From Caulobacteraceae bacterium (GTDB lineage: Bacteria > Pseudomonadota > Alphaproteobacteria > Caulobacterales > Caulobacteraceae), in NCBI GenBank assembly GCA_027487945.1, contig JAIYCQ010000018.1:111254-175253 (forward strand): a DNA stretch of 64,000 nt, written 5' to 3'. How positions within the stretch are numbered: the stretch's first letter is position 1; each line of letters opens with the position of its first letter. The translations under genes were made by a program, and so were the position numbers. This document shows, piece by piece, positions 43,838 to 53,899 of this stretch. The notes below the pieces were generated by a model, which saw only the letters and a program-made list of their open reading frames with translations, was not told the origin of the DNA and made no database searches.

Positions 43838-45975
43838 ACGTCCAGCGTCAGGCGGATCGCGCCGGGCGGCCTCGCGCGCGCCCGCCAGGCGGCCAGAAAG
43901 CCCTGCAGGTCGACCGTTCGATCGGCCCGCACCAGGAACCGTTTGCGCCGGCGGCCGCGGATCAGGGCCAGCGGCGCGTCGGCCGGCCCGAAGATGTCGA
44001 CCCCGTCGGCATTGGGCGCCACCGACGCCAGCTGCCGCACATAGGCCTCCAGCGCGACGGGATCCGGCCCCGACACGATCAGGGCCGCCAGCCGCCCGAA
44101 CGGCGGCAGGACGGCCAGCTCCCGGGCCTCCATCTCCGCCTCGACAAAGGCGTCGCGGTCCTGAGCGGCCAGGGCCTGCATCACCGGATGCTCGGGCGCA
44201 TAGGTCTGCAGCAGCGCCCGGCCCGGCCGATCGCGGCGCCCTGCCCGCCCGCTGGCCTGGGCCAGCAGCTGGAAGGTCCGCTCCCCGGCCCGCAGGTCGC
44301 CGCCGCGCAGGCCGAGATCGGCGTCGACCACGCCGACCAACGTCAGATTCGGGAAGTCATGCCCCTTGGCGGCCGCCTGTGTCGCGACCAGCACGTCGAT
44401 GTCGCCGGCCGCCATGGTGGCGATCAGGCCGCGGGCGCCGTCGGCGTCAAACACGGTGTCCGATGAGAAGACCGCGACCCGCGCCTGCGGGAACAGCTCC
44501 CGCACCTCCTCCTCGACCCGTTCGACGCCCGGGCCGATCGAGACCAGACTGTCTTTCGCGCCGCAGTGGGGGCACTTGTCCGGTCGCGGCATGGAGAAGC
44601 CGGTCAGGTGGCAGACCAGACGGCCGGTGTAGCGGTGCTCGACCAGCCAGCTGTCGGAGTCCGGCGCCTTCATCCGCTCGCCGCAGGCCCGGCACAGGAC
44701 TAGCGGCGCATAGCCCCGGCGATTGAGGAACAGCAGGGTCTGCTCGCCCCGGGCGAAGGTCTGGGCCATGGCCTCGACCAGCGGGGGCGACAACCAGTGG
44801 CCGGTCTCCGGCGGGGTCTGGCGCATGTCGATCAGGTCGACGTCCGGCAGCTGCGCCGCTCCGTGGCGGGCGCCCAGCCTCAGCCAGCGATAGCGCCCCT
44901 GGCGGGCGTTCCAGATCGTCTCCAGCGACGGCGTGGCCGAGGCCAGCACGACGGCGCATTTCTCGATGTGGGCCCGGGCAACGGCCATATCGCGCGCCTG
45001 GTAGATGAAGCCCTCTTCCTGCTTGAAGGACCCGTCGTGCTCTTCATCGACAACGATCAGCTTCAGGTCCCGATAGGGCAGGAACAGCGCCGACCGCGCA
45101 CCGACGACGATGCGGGCCTTGCCCGAGGCGACGCCCTCCCAGGCCCGGCGCCGCAGCGGCGGCGGCACGGCGGAGTGCCATTCGACCGGCGCGCCGCCGA
45201 AGCGGACCGAAAAGCGGGCCAGCACGGCCTGGGTCAGGGCGATCTCGGGCAGCAGGACCAGAACCTGGCCGTCCGGACTGGCGGCCAGCGCCGCCGCCAC
45301 GGCCTCCAGATAGACCTCCGTCTTGCCCGAGCCGGTCACACCGTCGAGCAGCGCGGCCTGGAAGCCGCCCTCCCTGACCATCTCGACCAGCACGTCGGCG
45401 GCGGCCCGCTGGCTGGCGTTCAGGTCCGGCCCCGGCGAGGTCCAGTCGAGATCGTCGAAAGCCGCGTCGCGGGCCTCAAGCAGGATCTCGAGCGAGGCCT
45501 CGTCCAGCAGGCCCTTGAGCACCCCGCTTGAGACCCCGGCCGCTTCGGCCAGGTCGGACGGCGTCATCGGCGTGACGGCTGCAGCCAGGACCCGTTCCCG
45601 CGCCGGGGTCATCCGGCCGGGCGGCGTTCCGGTCGCCCGGAGCAGTTTCACAGGCTTGGGCCTCGGCGCCCGCAGGCCGCGCAGGGCCATGGCCAGCGGC
45701 TGCCCGGGGGCGTCGACCGAGTACTTCGCCGCCCACTCGACGAAACGCAGGGTGTTGGCCGGCAGGACCGGATCGTCGATCCGCTCCAGAACCGGCTTCA
45801 GCGGCCGGTTGCCGCCGGTCCCGTCGCGCACGGCGGTGACGACGCCGCGTACCGCGCGGGGGCCGAGGGGCACGGCGACGTGGTCTCCGACGGCCAGGTC
45901 GAGCCCCTCGGGCTCGGCGTAGTCGAAGGCCTCGGGCAAGGGCATGGGCAGCAGGACGGAGACGATGCGGGTCAC
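43816..45975 (-). CDS. priA: Primosomal replication restart helicase PriA
   Basis: 719 aa from GTG 45975 ([13 protein letters not shown]), the normal N-terminus for 3'-OH binding. The longer upstream frame is non-homologous. Helicase motifs are intact: Walker [11 protein letters not shown] (211-220), DEEHD (310-314), [13 protein letters not shown] motif VI at about residue 574. Zinc ligands are incomplete: Cys428, Cys431, Cys468 and Cys471 remain (one full site), but the second site keeps only Cys455; the others are Ala437, Ser440 and Thr458. PriA reloads DnaB at stalled forks. It is divergent from fsa with a 39-bp gap. Confidence 0.96.
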   Translation of the reverse strand: MTRIVSVLLPMPLPEAFDYAEPEGLDLAVGDHVAVPLGPRAVRGVVTAVRDGTGGNRPLKPVLERIDDPVLPANTLRFVEWAAKYSVDAPGQPLAMALRGLRAPRPKPVKLLRATGTPPGRMTPARERVLAAAVTPMTPSDLAEAAGVSSGVLKGLLDEASLEILLEARDAAFDDLDWTSPGPDLNASQRAAADVLVEMVREGGFQAALLDGVTGSGKTEVYLEAVAAALAASPDGQVLVLLPEIALTQAVLARFSVRFGGAPVEWHSAVPPPLRRRAWEGVASGKARIVVGARSALFLPYRDLKLIVVDEEHDGSFKQEEGFIYQARDMAVARAHIEKCAVVLASATPSLETIWNARQGRYRWLRLGARHGAAQLPDVDLIDMRQTPPETGHWLSPPLVEAMAQTFARGEQTLLFLNRRGYAPLVLCRACGERMKAPDSDSWLVEHRYTGRLVCHLTGFSMPRPDKCPHCGAKDSLVSIGPGVERVEEEVRELFPQARVAVFSSDTVFDADGARGLIATMAAGDIDVLVATQAAAKGHDFPNLTLVGVVDADLGLRGGDLRAGERTFQLLAQASGRAGRRDRPGRALLQTYAPEHPVMQALAAQDRDAFVEAEMEARELAVLPPFGRLAALIVSGPDPVALEAYVRQLASVAPNADGVDIFGPADAPLALIRGRRRKRFLVRADRTVDLQGFLAAWRARARPPGAIRLTLDVDPYSFL

Positions 45976-45999
45976 AGGTGGTCGCCGGCGGCCAGAGCC

Positions 46000-46005
46000 G
46001 CTAAA
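46000..46005 (+). promoter_or_regulatory. Candidate -10 box for fsa
   Basis: GCTAAA fits the GCTAnA consensus and ends 9 bp before the fsa ATG. Confidence 0.35.
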
Positions 46006-46014
46006 AGACCAGTC

Positions 46015-46671
46015 ATGCAGCTCTTTCTCGACACCACCGACACCGTCGTCCTCAAGGACCTCGCCGCCACCGGCCTCGTGGACGGCGTCACGACCAACCC
46101 GACCCTGATCGCGAAGTCGGGGCGGCCCATGGCCGAGGTCATCGCCGAGATTTGCGACCTCGTCGAGGGTCCTGTCAGCGCCGAGGCCGTCGCCACCGAC
46201 GCCGAGGGCATGCTGGCCGAGGGCCGAAAGCTGGCCGCCATCGCCCCCAACGTGGTGGTGAAGGTGCCGCTGACCCGCGCCGGGTTGATCGCCACGGCAG
46301 AGTTCGCACGGGAGGGCATCTCGACCAACGTCACCCTCTGCTTCTCGGCCAACCAGGCCCTGCTGGCCGCCAAGGCCGGCGCCACCTACGTTTCGCCGTT
46401 CATCGGCCGGCTGGACGACCAGACCCAGGGGTCGGGCATCGAGCTGATCCACGCCATCCGGGCGGTGTACGACAACTTCGGGTTCGACACCGAGATTCTC
46501 GCCGCCTCGATCCGCACCCCGGCCCATGTCACCGAATCGGCTCTGGCCGGCGCCGACTGCGCGACCCTGCCGCCGGCGGTGTTCGAGGCGCTCTTCAAGC
46601 ACCCGTTAACCGAGTCCGGGCTTCAACAGTTCCTGAGCGACTGGGCCAAGACCGGCCAGTCGATCCTGTAG
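46015..46671 (+). CDS. fsa: Transaldolase / fructose-6-phosphate aldolase family (Fsa/TalC)
   Basis: 218 aa, the short single-domain TalC type. Schiff-base lysine is in [11 protein letters not shown] (about residue 83); [35 protein letters not shown] and [13 protein letters not shown] are family hallmarks. It either links erythrose and sedoheptulose sugars in the pentose phosphate pathway or cleaves fructose 6-phosphate. Start ATG 46015 lies 9 bp after a GCTAAA box, so mRNA would be nearly leaderless. Confidence 0.94.
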   Translation: MQLFLDTTDTVVLKDLAATGLVDGVTTNPTLIAKSGRPMAEVIAEICDLVEGPVSAEAVATDAEGMLAEGRKLAAIAPNVVVKVPLTRAGLIATAEFAREGISTNVTLCFSANQALLAAKAGATYVSPFIGRLDDQTQGSGIELIHAIRAVYDNFGFDTEILAASIRTPAHVTESALAGADCATLPPAVFEALFKHPLTESGLQQFLSDWAKTGQSIL

Positions 46672-46712
46672 GGCAGAACCGCCCTGCGGAACCGCGCGGT
46701 TCGGGGGCGAGA

Positions 46713-47381
46713 ATGTCTGACGCGAAGCGGAAGGAATCGGCGGCCGAGGACCTGCGGCGGGTGCTGCGGGACCATCCCCACCTGATCCGCGATGACGAGG
46801 AACTGCTGGCCGATCTCGGCCTGCGCGTCGACGCCGCCAACATCGTCGACTTCGGCCCCGCCGCCCTGGCGCGGGTGCACGCCGCCCACAGGCGCGAGTC
46901 CCGGGCCCGCAAGCAGCTGGAAGCCACGGCGCGCGCCAATTTCGCCGCCCAGGCCCAGACCCACGCCGCCGTTGTCGACCTGCTCGAGGCGCGGAACCAT
47001 TCCGACCTGGCCCGCCGCATTGACGAGATGGCCACGCTGCGCTTCGGCCTGATCGGGGCCACGCTGGCGCTCGAGGGGCCCGAACGCGTGCCGGCCGGCT
47101 GGCATGCGCTGGTCGAGGGCCAGACCGATATGATCCTGGGCCCGCAGCGGCTGGCCCGGATGGGCTTCCACGCCCCGGCCCGCGGCCTGTTCGGCGCGAA
47201 GGCGGAGCAGGTGATGTCGATGGCCATGGTCCGTGTCGCGATCTGGGAGCCGGCCCGGCAGGGGGTTCTGGCCTTCGGCTCGCCGGACGTGCGCGGCTTC
47301 ACCGAGGACATGGGCGCCGAACTGGTCGCCTTCCTGGCCCGGGTGGTCGAGCGCACGGCGGAACGATGGCCGGTGCTGTAG
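46713..47381 (+). CDS. DUF484 family protein
   Basis: 222 aa, soluble. DUF484 features: short N-terminal helix EDLRRVLRDHPHLIRDDEELLADLGL, coiled segment HRRESRARKQLEATARANFAAQ, and a GAF-like C-terminal domain with VLAFGSPDVRGFTEDMGAELVAFLARVVERT. Function unknown. It overlaps the xerC start by 16 bp, a widely conserved pairing. A 14-bp palindrome GAACCGCGCGGTTC precedes it (46689-46702). Confidence 0.88.
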   Translation: MSDAKRKESAAEDLRRVLRDHPHLIRDDEELLADLGLRVDAANIVDFGPAALARVHAAHRRESRARKQLEATARANFAAQAQTHAAVVDLLEARNHSDLARRIDEMATLRFGLIGATLALEGPERVPAGWHALVEGQTDMILGPQRLARMGFHAPARGLFGAKAEQVMSMAMVRVAIWEPARQGVLAFGSPDVRGFTEDMGAELVAFLARVVERTAERWPVL

Positions 47382-48301
47382 CCGCCGCCACCGCCCGCGA
47401 GGCGCTGTCCGCCTGGCTGGACCATCTGGCCAACGAGCGCCGGGTCTCGCCCCGGACGATCGAAGCCTATCTGGGCGCCGTCTCGCCCTATCTGTCGTTC
47501 CTGGAGCAGCATCGCGGCGAGGCGCTGAGCCTGGCGGCCATGGGCGGCGTGACGCCGGCGGAAGTCCGCGCCTACCTCGCCCATCGCCGCGACGGCGAGC
47601 GGCCGCTGGCGGCGCGATCAGTGTCTCAGGCCCTGTCGGCGATCCGCTCCTACCACGGCTTCCTGGATCGCCGGCTGGCGACGCCCAATGCCGCCCTGAC
47701 ACTTGTGAAGGGCCCGCGCGTGCGGCCCGGCGCGCCCCGGCCCGTCAGCGAGGACAACGCCCGCGGCCTGATCGCCGAGGCGGCCGCCGATCCCGACCGT
47801 GACGACTGGGAGGCGCTGCGCGACGAGGCGGTGCTGACCCTGCTCTGGGGCTGTGGCCTGCGGATCAGCGAGGCGCTGAGCCTGAAGCGGGCCGACGCGC
47901 CTCTGGGCGACAGCGTGCGGATCCTGGGCAAGGGCTCCAAGACCCGGATCGTGCCGGTGCTGCCGGTCGTGCGGGAGGCCATCGACGCCTACGTCGCCGC
48001 CCTGCCCTTCGCGCTGGCGCCCGACGAGCTGTTGTTCCGGGCCGTGCGCGGCGGGGCGCTGTCGCCCCGGCATGTGCAGGCGCGGATGCAGGCGCTGCGC
48101 GGGCGCCTCGGCCTGTCGGACCGCACCACGCCCCACGCCCTGCGCCACAGCTTCGCCACCCACCTGCTGGGCGCCGGCGCCGACCTCCGCTCGATCCAGG
48201 AACTGCTGGGCCACGCCAGCCTGTCGACGACGCAGAAGTACACGGCGGTCGACGCCGAGGGCCTGCTGGCGGCCTACGGCAAGGCCCATCCGCGGGCGTA
48301 G
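47366..48301 (+). CDS. xerC: Tyrosine recombinase XerC
   Basis: 311 aa. It resolves chromosome dimers at dif with XerD. Catalytic residues are present: Arg in CGLRISEAL, Lys in LGKGSKTR, HALRHSFATHLL (His, Arg), GHASLSTTQKY (His and the nucleophile Tyr). N-terminal SAM-like DNA-binding domain covers residues about 10-100. Housekeeping, not a phage integrase: co-transcribed with DUF484 and flanked by core genes. The dif site is not in this window. Confidence 0.95.
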   Translation: MAGAVAAATAREALSAWLDHLANERRVSPRTIEAYLGAVSPYLSFLEQHRGEALSLAAMGGVTPAEVRAYLAHRRDGERPLAARSVSQALSAIRSYHGFLDRRLATPNAALTLVKGPRVRPGAPRPVSEDNARGLIAEAAADPDRDDWEALRDEAVLTLLWGCGLRISEALSLKRADAPLGDSVRILGKGSKTRIVPVLPVVREAIDAYVAALPFALAPDELLFRAVRGGALSPRHVQARMQALRGRLGLSDRTTPHALRHSFATHLLGAGADLRSIQELLGHASLSTTQKYTAVDAEGLLAAYGKAHPRA

Positions 48302-48302
48302 G

Positions 48303-48409
48303 GCGTGCTTCGACACGCGGCCCGCGGCCGCTGCTCAGCATGACGTAGATTGAGGGCAACCCGTCCACGTCATCCTGAGCAGCCGCGAAGCGGCGTGTCG
48401 AAGGACGCA
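48303..48409. repeat. Long-armed palindromic intergenic repeat, copy B
   Basis: Left arm 48303-48346, right arm 48367-48409, 20-bp centre. Words GCTTCGACACGC, GCTGCTCAGCATGACGT and the inverse ACGTCATCCTGAGCAGC and GTGTCGAAGGACGCA closely match copy A. It fills the gap between xerC and the convergent esterase gene. Confidence 0.88.
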
Positions 48410-48413
48410 GTGC

Positions 48414-49331
48414 CTAGGCCAGCTTCGCCTTCACCCAAACCGCCGCCTCGTCGATGGCCCGCCGGCCCGCGCCCAGCCACGGCGAGAAGGCGTGCCAGAC
48501 GTGGATCATCTCCGGCCAGATTTCGGCGCGGACCTCCACCCCGGCCAGACCGGCGCGCTCGGCCAGCAGGGTGGTGTCGGAGGCCAGGATCTCGGCCCCG
48601 CCGGCCTGCAGCAGCATCGGCGGCAGGCCGTGCAGATCGCCCAGCGCCGGGCTGGCCAGCGGATGGTCGGCCGCTTCGCCCTGCAGATAGGCGTCGGCGA
48701 AATCCTGCAGTCCCTGTCTGGTCAGCATCGGGTCGTCCAGCACGGCGGCATAGGCGGCGCCGGACTGGCCAAGGTTGGCCCAGGGGCTGATGGCGAACAG
48801 GCAGCCGGGCTGCGGCAATCCACTATCGCGAATAGCGATGGCCGCCGCGATGGTCAGGCCGCCGCCCGCCGAGTCGCCGGCGATGACGATGTGGCCGGGC
48901 TCGATCCCCTCGCCCAGCAGGTGGCGATAGGCCTTCACCGCATCGTCCACGGCGGCGGGGAAGCGGTGCTCAGGGGCCAACCGGTAGTCGGGAAGCAGCG
49001 CCACGCAGCCGATCGCCGCCGCGAGCCGTCCGGCCAGACCCCGGTGGCTGGTCGGACTGCCCACACAGTAGCCGCCGCCATGCAGGTACAGGAGCGCCCG
49101 GGCGCCGTCGGCTCCCGCCGGCGTCAGACGCTCGGCGGGCAGTCCGGCGATATCCACGGCTTCGACGCCCAGCCCCTCGGGCAGGGGGGCCATGCCCCCG
49201 AACGCGTCCATTCCGACCCGCCGCGCGACCCAGTCGGTCGAGCCCTCCTCCGCCGCCGCCGGCATGGACGCCAGCAGGGCGCGGACGCCGCCGATCTCGG
49301 GGTCGCGATAGGTCTTCTCACCGTCAGTCAT
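48414..49331 (-). CDS. HSL-family alpha/beta hydrolase (esterase)
   Basis: 305 aa. Oxyanion motif HGGGY (in YLHGGGYCVGS, about residue 83), DYRLAPEHRFPAAVDDA, nucleophile GDSAGG (in IAGDSAGGGL) and the C-terminal His in MIHVWHAF define the hormone-sensitive lipase group. Substrate unknown. Not linked to neighbours: convergent with xerC. Confidence 0.92.
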   Translation of the reverse strand: MTDGEKTYRDPEIGGVRALLASMPAAAEEGSTDWVARRVGMDAFGGMAPLPEGLGVEAVDIAGLPAERLTPAGADGARALLYLHGGGYCVGSPTSHRGLAGRLAAAIGCVALLPDYRLAPEHRFPAAVDDAVKAYRHLLGEGIEPGHIVIAGDSAGGGLTIAAAIAIRDSGLPQPGCLFAISPWANLGQSGAAYAAVLDDPMLTRQGLQDFADAYLQGEAADHPLASPALGDLHGLPPMLLQAGGAEILASDTTLLAERAGLAGVEVRAEIWPEMIHVWHAFSPWLGAGRRAIDEAAVWVKAKLA

Positions 49332-49388
49332 TTGTCCGCTCCCGCTGTTTTCCGGCAGCGTAGGGCGGCGGCGATGTCCTCCGCAACG

Positions 49389-49420
49389 AAAACGGGCTCC
49401 GGTCCGGAGACTGGAGCCCG
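49389..49420 (-). terminator. Rho-independent terminator after lpdA
   Basis: On the minus strand CGGGCTCCAG, a short loop, CCGGAGCCCG and then TTTT. Stem of about 10 bp, 25 bp downstream of the lpdA stop. Confidence 0.8.
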
Positions 49421-49444
49421 CTGTCGTCGGTCTTCGGCCCGAAC

Positions 49445-50845
49445 CTAGGCCTGCATCGTCCAGCCTTCGACGCCCATGGCCGCCTGGCGCAGGGCCTCGG
49501 AGCGGGTGGGGTGCGGGTGGCAGGTGCGGGCCACGTCCTCGGACGCCCCGCCGAACTCCATGGCCACGCAGTATTCGCCGATCATGTCGCCGACGTTGGG
49601 GCCGATCATATGGACGCCCAGGATGCGGTCGGTCTTCGCATCGGCCAGCACCTTCACGAAGCCCTCGGTCTCGTGGTTGATCTTGGCGCGGCTGTTGGCG
49701 CTGAACGGGAACTTGCCGACCTTGTAGGCGACGCCCTCGGCCTTCAGCTCCTCCTCGGTCTTGCCGACCGTGGCCACTTCCGGGGCGGTGTAGATGACGC
49801 CCGGGATCAGGCCATAGTTCACATGGCCCGCCTTGCCGGCGATCAGCTCGACGCAGGCCACGCCCTCGTCCTCGGCCTTGTGGGCCAGCATCGGGCCGCT
49901 GGTCACGTCGCCCACCACCCAGACGCCGCCGACGCCGGTCTTGAAGTGATCATTGGCGATGACGCCGCGCTTGTCGGGCGTGATCCCCACCGTCTCCAGA
50001 CCGAGGCCCTTTGTGTAGGGACGGCGGCCGATGGCGACGAGCACGTAGTCGGCGGTCAGCACCTCGGCCTCGCCGCCGGCGACAGGCTCGACGGTCAGCT
50101 CGACGGCCTTGCCCATCGACTTCGCGCCGGTGACCTTGCTGCCCAGCTTGAAGTTCAGGCCCTGCTTGGTCAGGGCGCGCTGGAAGGTCTTGGCGGTTTC
50201 GGTGTCCGTACCCGGGACGATGCGGTCGAGGAACTCGACCACGGTGACCTCGGCCCCCAGGCGGCGCCAGACCGAGCCGAGCTCGAGCCCGATCACGCCG
50301 GCGCCGATGACGACCAGCGACTTGGGCACTTCCGGCAGGGAGAGGGCGCCGGTCGAATCGACGATGCGCTTGTTGTCGATCTCGACGCCGGGGAGCGGCG
50401 TGGGCTCCGAGCCGGTGGCGATGATGATGTTCTTCGCCTCGTAGCTCATCTCCGCGCCGTGCGGGGCGGTGACGATGACCTTGCCGGGCCCGTCCAGGCG
50501 GCCCCAGCCCTTGATCCACTCGACCTTGTTCTTCTTGAACAGGAACTCGATGCCCTTGGTCAGGGCGGTCACGCTCTCGGACTTCTGGGCCATCATCTGG
50601 GCCAGGTTCAGCTTCGGCTTCACCTCGATGCCCAGCTTGGCGAACTCGTCACCCGTCGCGGCGGCGTAGAGCTCCGAGGCGTGCAGCAGCGCCTTGGACG
50701 GCATGCAACCGACATTGAGGCAGGTGCCGCCGAGCGTCTCACGACCCTCGACCAGCGCGACCTTCAGGCCCAGCTGGCCGGCGCGGATCGCCGCGTTGTA
50801 ACCGCCGGGGCCGCCGCCGATGATGATCACGTCATACTGGGCCAT
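49445..50845 (-). CDS. lpdA: Dihydrolipoyl dehydrogenase (E3)
   Basis: 466 aa flavoprotein. FAD site [17 protein letters not shown] (about residues 10-26), redox disulfide [17 protein letters not shown] (about 39-55), NAD site [19 protein letters not shown] and C-terminal catalytic [11 protein letters not shown]. It reoxidises the lipoyl group of the 2-oxoglutarate dehydrogenase E2 and passes electrons to NAD+. Last gene of the sucA-sucB block, but two unrelated small genes lie between. Confidence 0.97.
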   Translation of the reverse strand: MAQYDVIIIGGGPGGYNAAIRAGQLGLKVALVEGRETLGGTCLNVGCMPSKALLHASELYAAATGDEFAKLGIEVKPKLNLAQMMAQKSESVTALTKGIEFLFKKNKVEWIKGWGRLDGPGKVIVTAPHGAEMSYEAKNIIIATGSEPTPLPGVEIDNKRIVDSTGALSLPEVPKSLVVIGAGVIGLELGSVWRRLGAEVTVVEFLDRIVPGTDTETAKTFQRALTKQGLNFKLGSKVTGAKSMGKAVELTVEPVAGGEAEVLTADYVLVAIGRRPYTKGLGLETVGITPDKRGVIANDHFKTGVGGVWVVGDVTSGPMLAHKAEDEGVACVELIAGKAGHVNYGLIPGVIYTAPEVATVGKTEEELKAEGVAYKVGKFPFSANSRAKINHETEGFVKVLADAKTDRILGVHMIGPNVGDMIGEYCVAMEFGGASEDVARTCHPHPTRSEALRQAAMGVEGWTMQA

Positions 50846-50981
50846 GGGATGGAGCCGCCTTGTGTCGATGATGTCCGGACATATGGGCGCGCGAACGCGC
50901 TTTCGCGAGGCGGTTTAAGGCGTCTCGTCCCTAGGTCAACACAGGAGCCCCGGAAAACGGCGTCCGGCGAGGCCCGGAACG

Positions 50982-51722
50982 TCAGTTGTCGCCGCTCAGG
51001 CTCCCGCTGGTTTGTGTCGCCCGCCGCCTTCGGGTCGAGGACAGCAGGAGGAACAACGCCAGCAAGGCGCCGGCCTCGAGCTTCAGGAGGGTGATCAGGG
51101 CCTCGCCCTCGATGTCGGAATAGGCGTCGCCCCAAAGCTTCAGGCCCATGAACAGCCAGGTCGCGGCATCGACCAGCAGCGCCGCAGCGGCGATCCAGAT
51201 CGCCGCCAGGGGATCGCGCTGAACCGTGTTGAGCGCGACCATCCGCAACAGCCCCGCGCCGATGGCGGCGGCGAACGGCTGCCACAGCCAGGCTGAGGCG
51301 GCGGGGACGAGCCATCGGGCCAGATCCACGTCGCCAATCACCGGCAGGAAGCTGCCGACCGCGACCAGGAAGCCTCTCACCTCGTTGGGCGACACGGTTC
51401 CGCCCAGCCGCCCGGCGTGGGGAAAGGCGTGGAAGACGAAGGCGGCCATGACCACCAGGGTGACGGCGAAGCCTCGCCAGCCCGTCGCGCCGGACGGTTC
51501 GTACAGCCGGGTCGCCCGCTGCCTGCGCCGCTCGGACCTGCGGGTCCTGCCCGAGGGTTCGGCGTCGACGGTGCTGTTCTCGACACGGGCCGGCGAGCCG
51601 AGGTTGACCGTGCTGTTCTCCGTCCGCGCGCCGGAGCCGATGTTGACGTCCTGAGCACCGTCCCAGGGCCAGCGGAAGCCGCCACCCTTCGAGACAATGT
51701 CGCTGTTCCGGTGGTCGCTCAC
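50982..51722 (-). CDS. Hypothetical membrane protein with repeated ENSTV motif
   Basis: 246 aa, GTG start at 51722. The N-terminus holds a short duplication (ARTENSTVNLGSP and ARVENSTVDAEP, about residues 32-55), then a basic stretch (GRTRRSERRRQRATRLY). Four or five membrane helices follow (about residues 82-230). I do not recognise the family. It lies between the DUF2007 gene and lpdA on the same strand, with 50-bp and 136-bp gaps. Confidence 0.6.
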   Translation of the reverse strand: MSDHRNSDIVSKGGGFRWPWDGAQDVNIGSGARTENSTVNLGSPARVENSTVDAEPSGRTRRSERRRQRATRLYEPSGATGWRGFAVTLVVMAAFVFHAFPHAGRLGGTVSPNEVRGFLVAVGSFLPVIGDVDLARWLVPAASAWLWQPFAAAIGAGLLRMVALNTVQRDPLAAIWIAAAALLVDAATWLFMGLKLWGDAYSDIEGEALITLLKLEAGALLALFLLLSSTRRRRATQTSGSLSGDN

Positions 51723-51772
51723 GGCGGGCCCTCACGATCGCCGCGACCCTAGGCCCGCTTGCCCCCTGAAGG

Positions 51773-52240
51773 CTAGGGCGGGTTCGTCAGCAACTCCGCC
51801 CCGATCCTGAAGACGAGCCAGACAGCCAGCGCCGCCGCCCCGCCGACGCCGGCGACCATCAGCATCGGCCAGAAACCCCCGCCGGGCCGGTCCGAGAGGG
51901 ACGCCCCAACGCCGCGCCGGGTCGCCAGCCATCCCGCCACGGGTCCAAGTGTCAGGGCAAGACCGACGGCGACGGCCCGGTTCGCTGTCGGCAAGGGCTC
52001 GGGCGCCGGCTCATCGAGGGGCTCGACGGGCGGCGGAGAGCCCAGGATCTCTATCGTGTCTGCAAGGTCCCGATCGGCGACGCTCAGGCGGTAGCCGCCG
52101 AGGGCGCGCTGCTCGATCCAGAACACACTGCCGTAGTGGGCGTCGGCGATGGCGGCCACGATGCCGGCCGAACGCAGGACGGAGGCGGCGACCTGGGCCT
52201 CCGACAGACTGTGGAACCGCGCCGCTTCGACAAGGGCCAT
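51773..52240 (-). CDS. DUF2007-like domain protein with membrane helices
   Basis: 155 aa. Residues about 1-70 (VEAARFHSLSEAQVAASVLRSAGIVAAIADAHYGSVFWIEQRALGGYRLSVADRDLADTIEIL) look like the small DUF2007 fold found in putative signal-transducing proteins. Residues about 88-150 hold two hydrophobic helices. Excellent ribosome site AGGAGGTCGAC before ATG 52240. Function unknown. Confidence 0.7.
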   Translation of the reverse strand: MALVEAARFHSLSEAQVAASVLRSAGIVAAIADAHYGSVFWIEQRALGGYRLSVADRDLADTIEILGSPPPVEPLDEPAPEPLPTANRAVAVGLALTLGPVAGWLATRRGVGASLSDRPGGGFWPMLMVAGVGGAAALAVWLVFRIGAELLTNPP

Positions 52241-52292
52241 GTCGACCTCCTGTCAGCAGGATGGCGCGACGCCGGCCGACGGTCCAGTCCGG

Positions 52293-52628
52293 TCAGCCGA
52301 GGGGAACCGGCAGGCCGTAGCGGGCGGCGAGGAAACGGCAGATCGGCTTGGGATCGATCACGAACCAGGTCCCGTTGACCTGCTGCGCGTCGGGATGGTC
52401 GGATGGCCCGTCCAGGACCAGAACCGGCATGCTCTGGTTGTCCTCGCCGACGAGGTCGACGATCGCCGCCCGCGGCCGCGGGAACGGATAGTAGACGACG
52501 TCGAGCGTCTCACGGACCTGCGGGAAGTAGCCGAGGAAGCCCTCGACCATCGCGCAGGGGCCGCAGAAGGACGGGATTCCGTCCTTGTCGAACCCTGGCG
52601 CCAGCAGGAAGAGCCGGTCCCGCGCCAA
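52293..52628 (-). CDS. DUF3088 thioredoxin-fold-like protein with CGPC motif
   Basis: 111 aa from TTG 52628, 4 bp after the sucB stop. DUF3088 pattern: RDRLFLLAPGFDKDG, FCGPCAMVEGFLGYFP (Cys22, Cys25), FPRPRAAIVDLVGEDNQSMPVLVLDG. CGPC is a classic thioredoxin active site. Close coupling to odhB and lpdA suggests a redox role around the lipoyl complex, but nothing shows it directly. No nearby ATG start. Confidence 0.75.
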   Translation of the reverse strand: MARDRLFLLAPGFDKDGIPSFCGPCAMVEGFLGYFPQVRETLDVVYYPFPRPRAAIVDLVGEDNQSMPVLVLDGPSDHPDAQQVNGTWFVIDPKPICRFLAARYGLPVPLG

Positions 52629-52632
52629 GCCG

Positions 52633-53850
<1,218 letters not shown>

Positions 53851-53899
53851 GGTCTTTGTCTTTCGTTCGGTCTGTCGTCGGGGCGAGGCGGCGTCGCGG

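Noticed and set aside
45976..46602. N-terminal extension of priA to give 928 codons
   Set aside because: The extra 209 residues are antisense to fsa and do not resemble PriA; GTG 45975 gives the normal PriA N-terminus.
47366..48301. Tyrosine recombinase as sign of a mobile element
   Set aside because: Sequence and DUF484 linkage match housekeeping XerC; no attachment repeats or phage genes are nearby.
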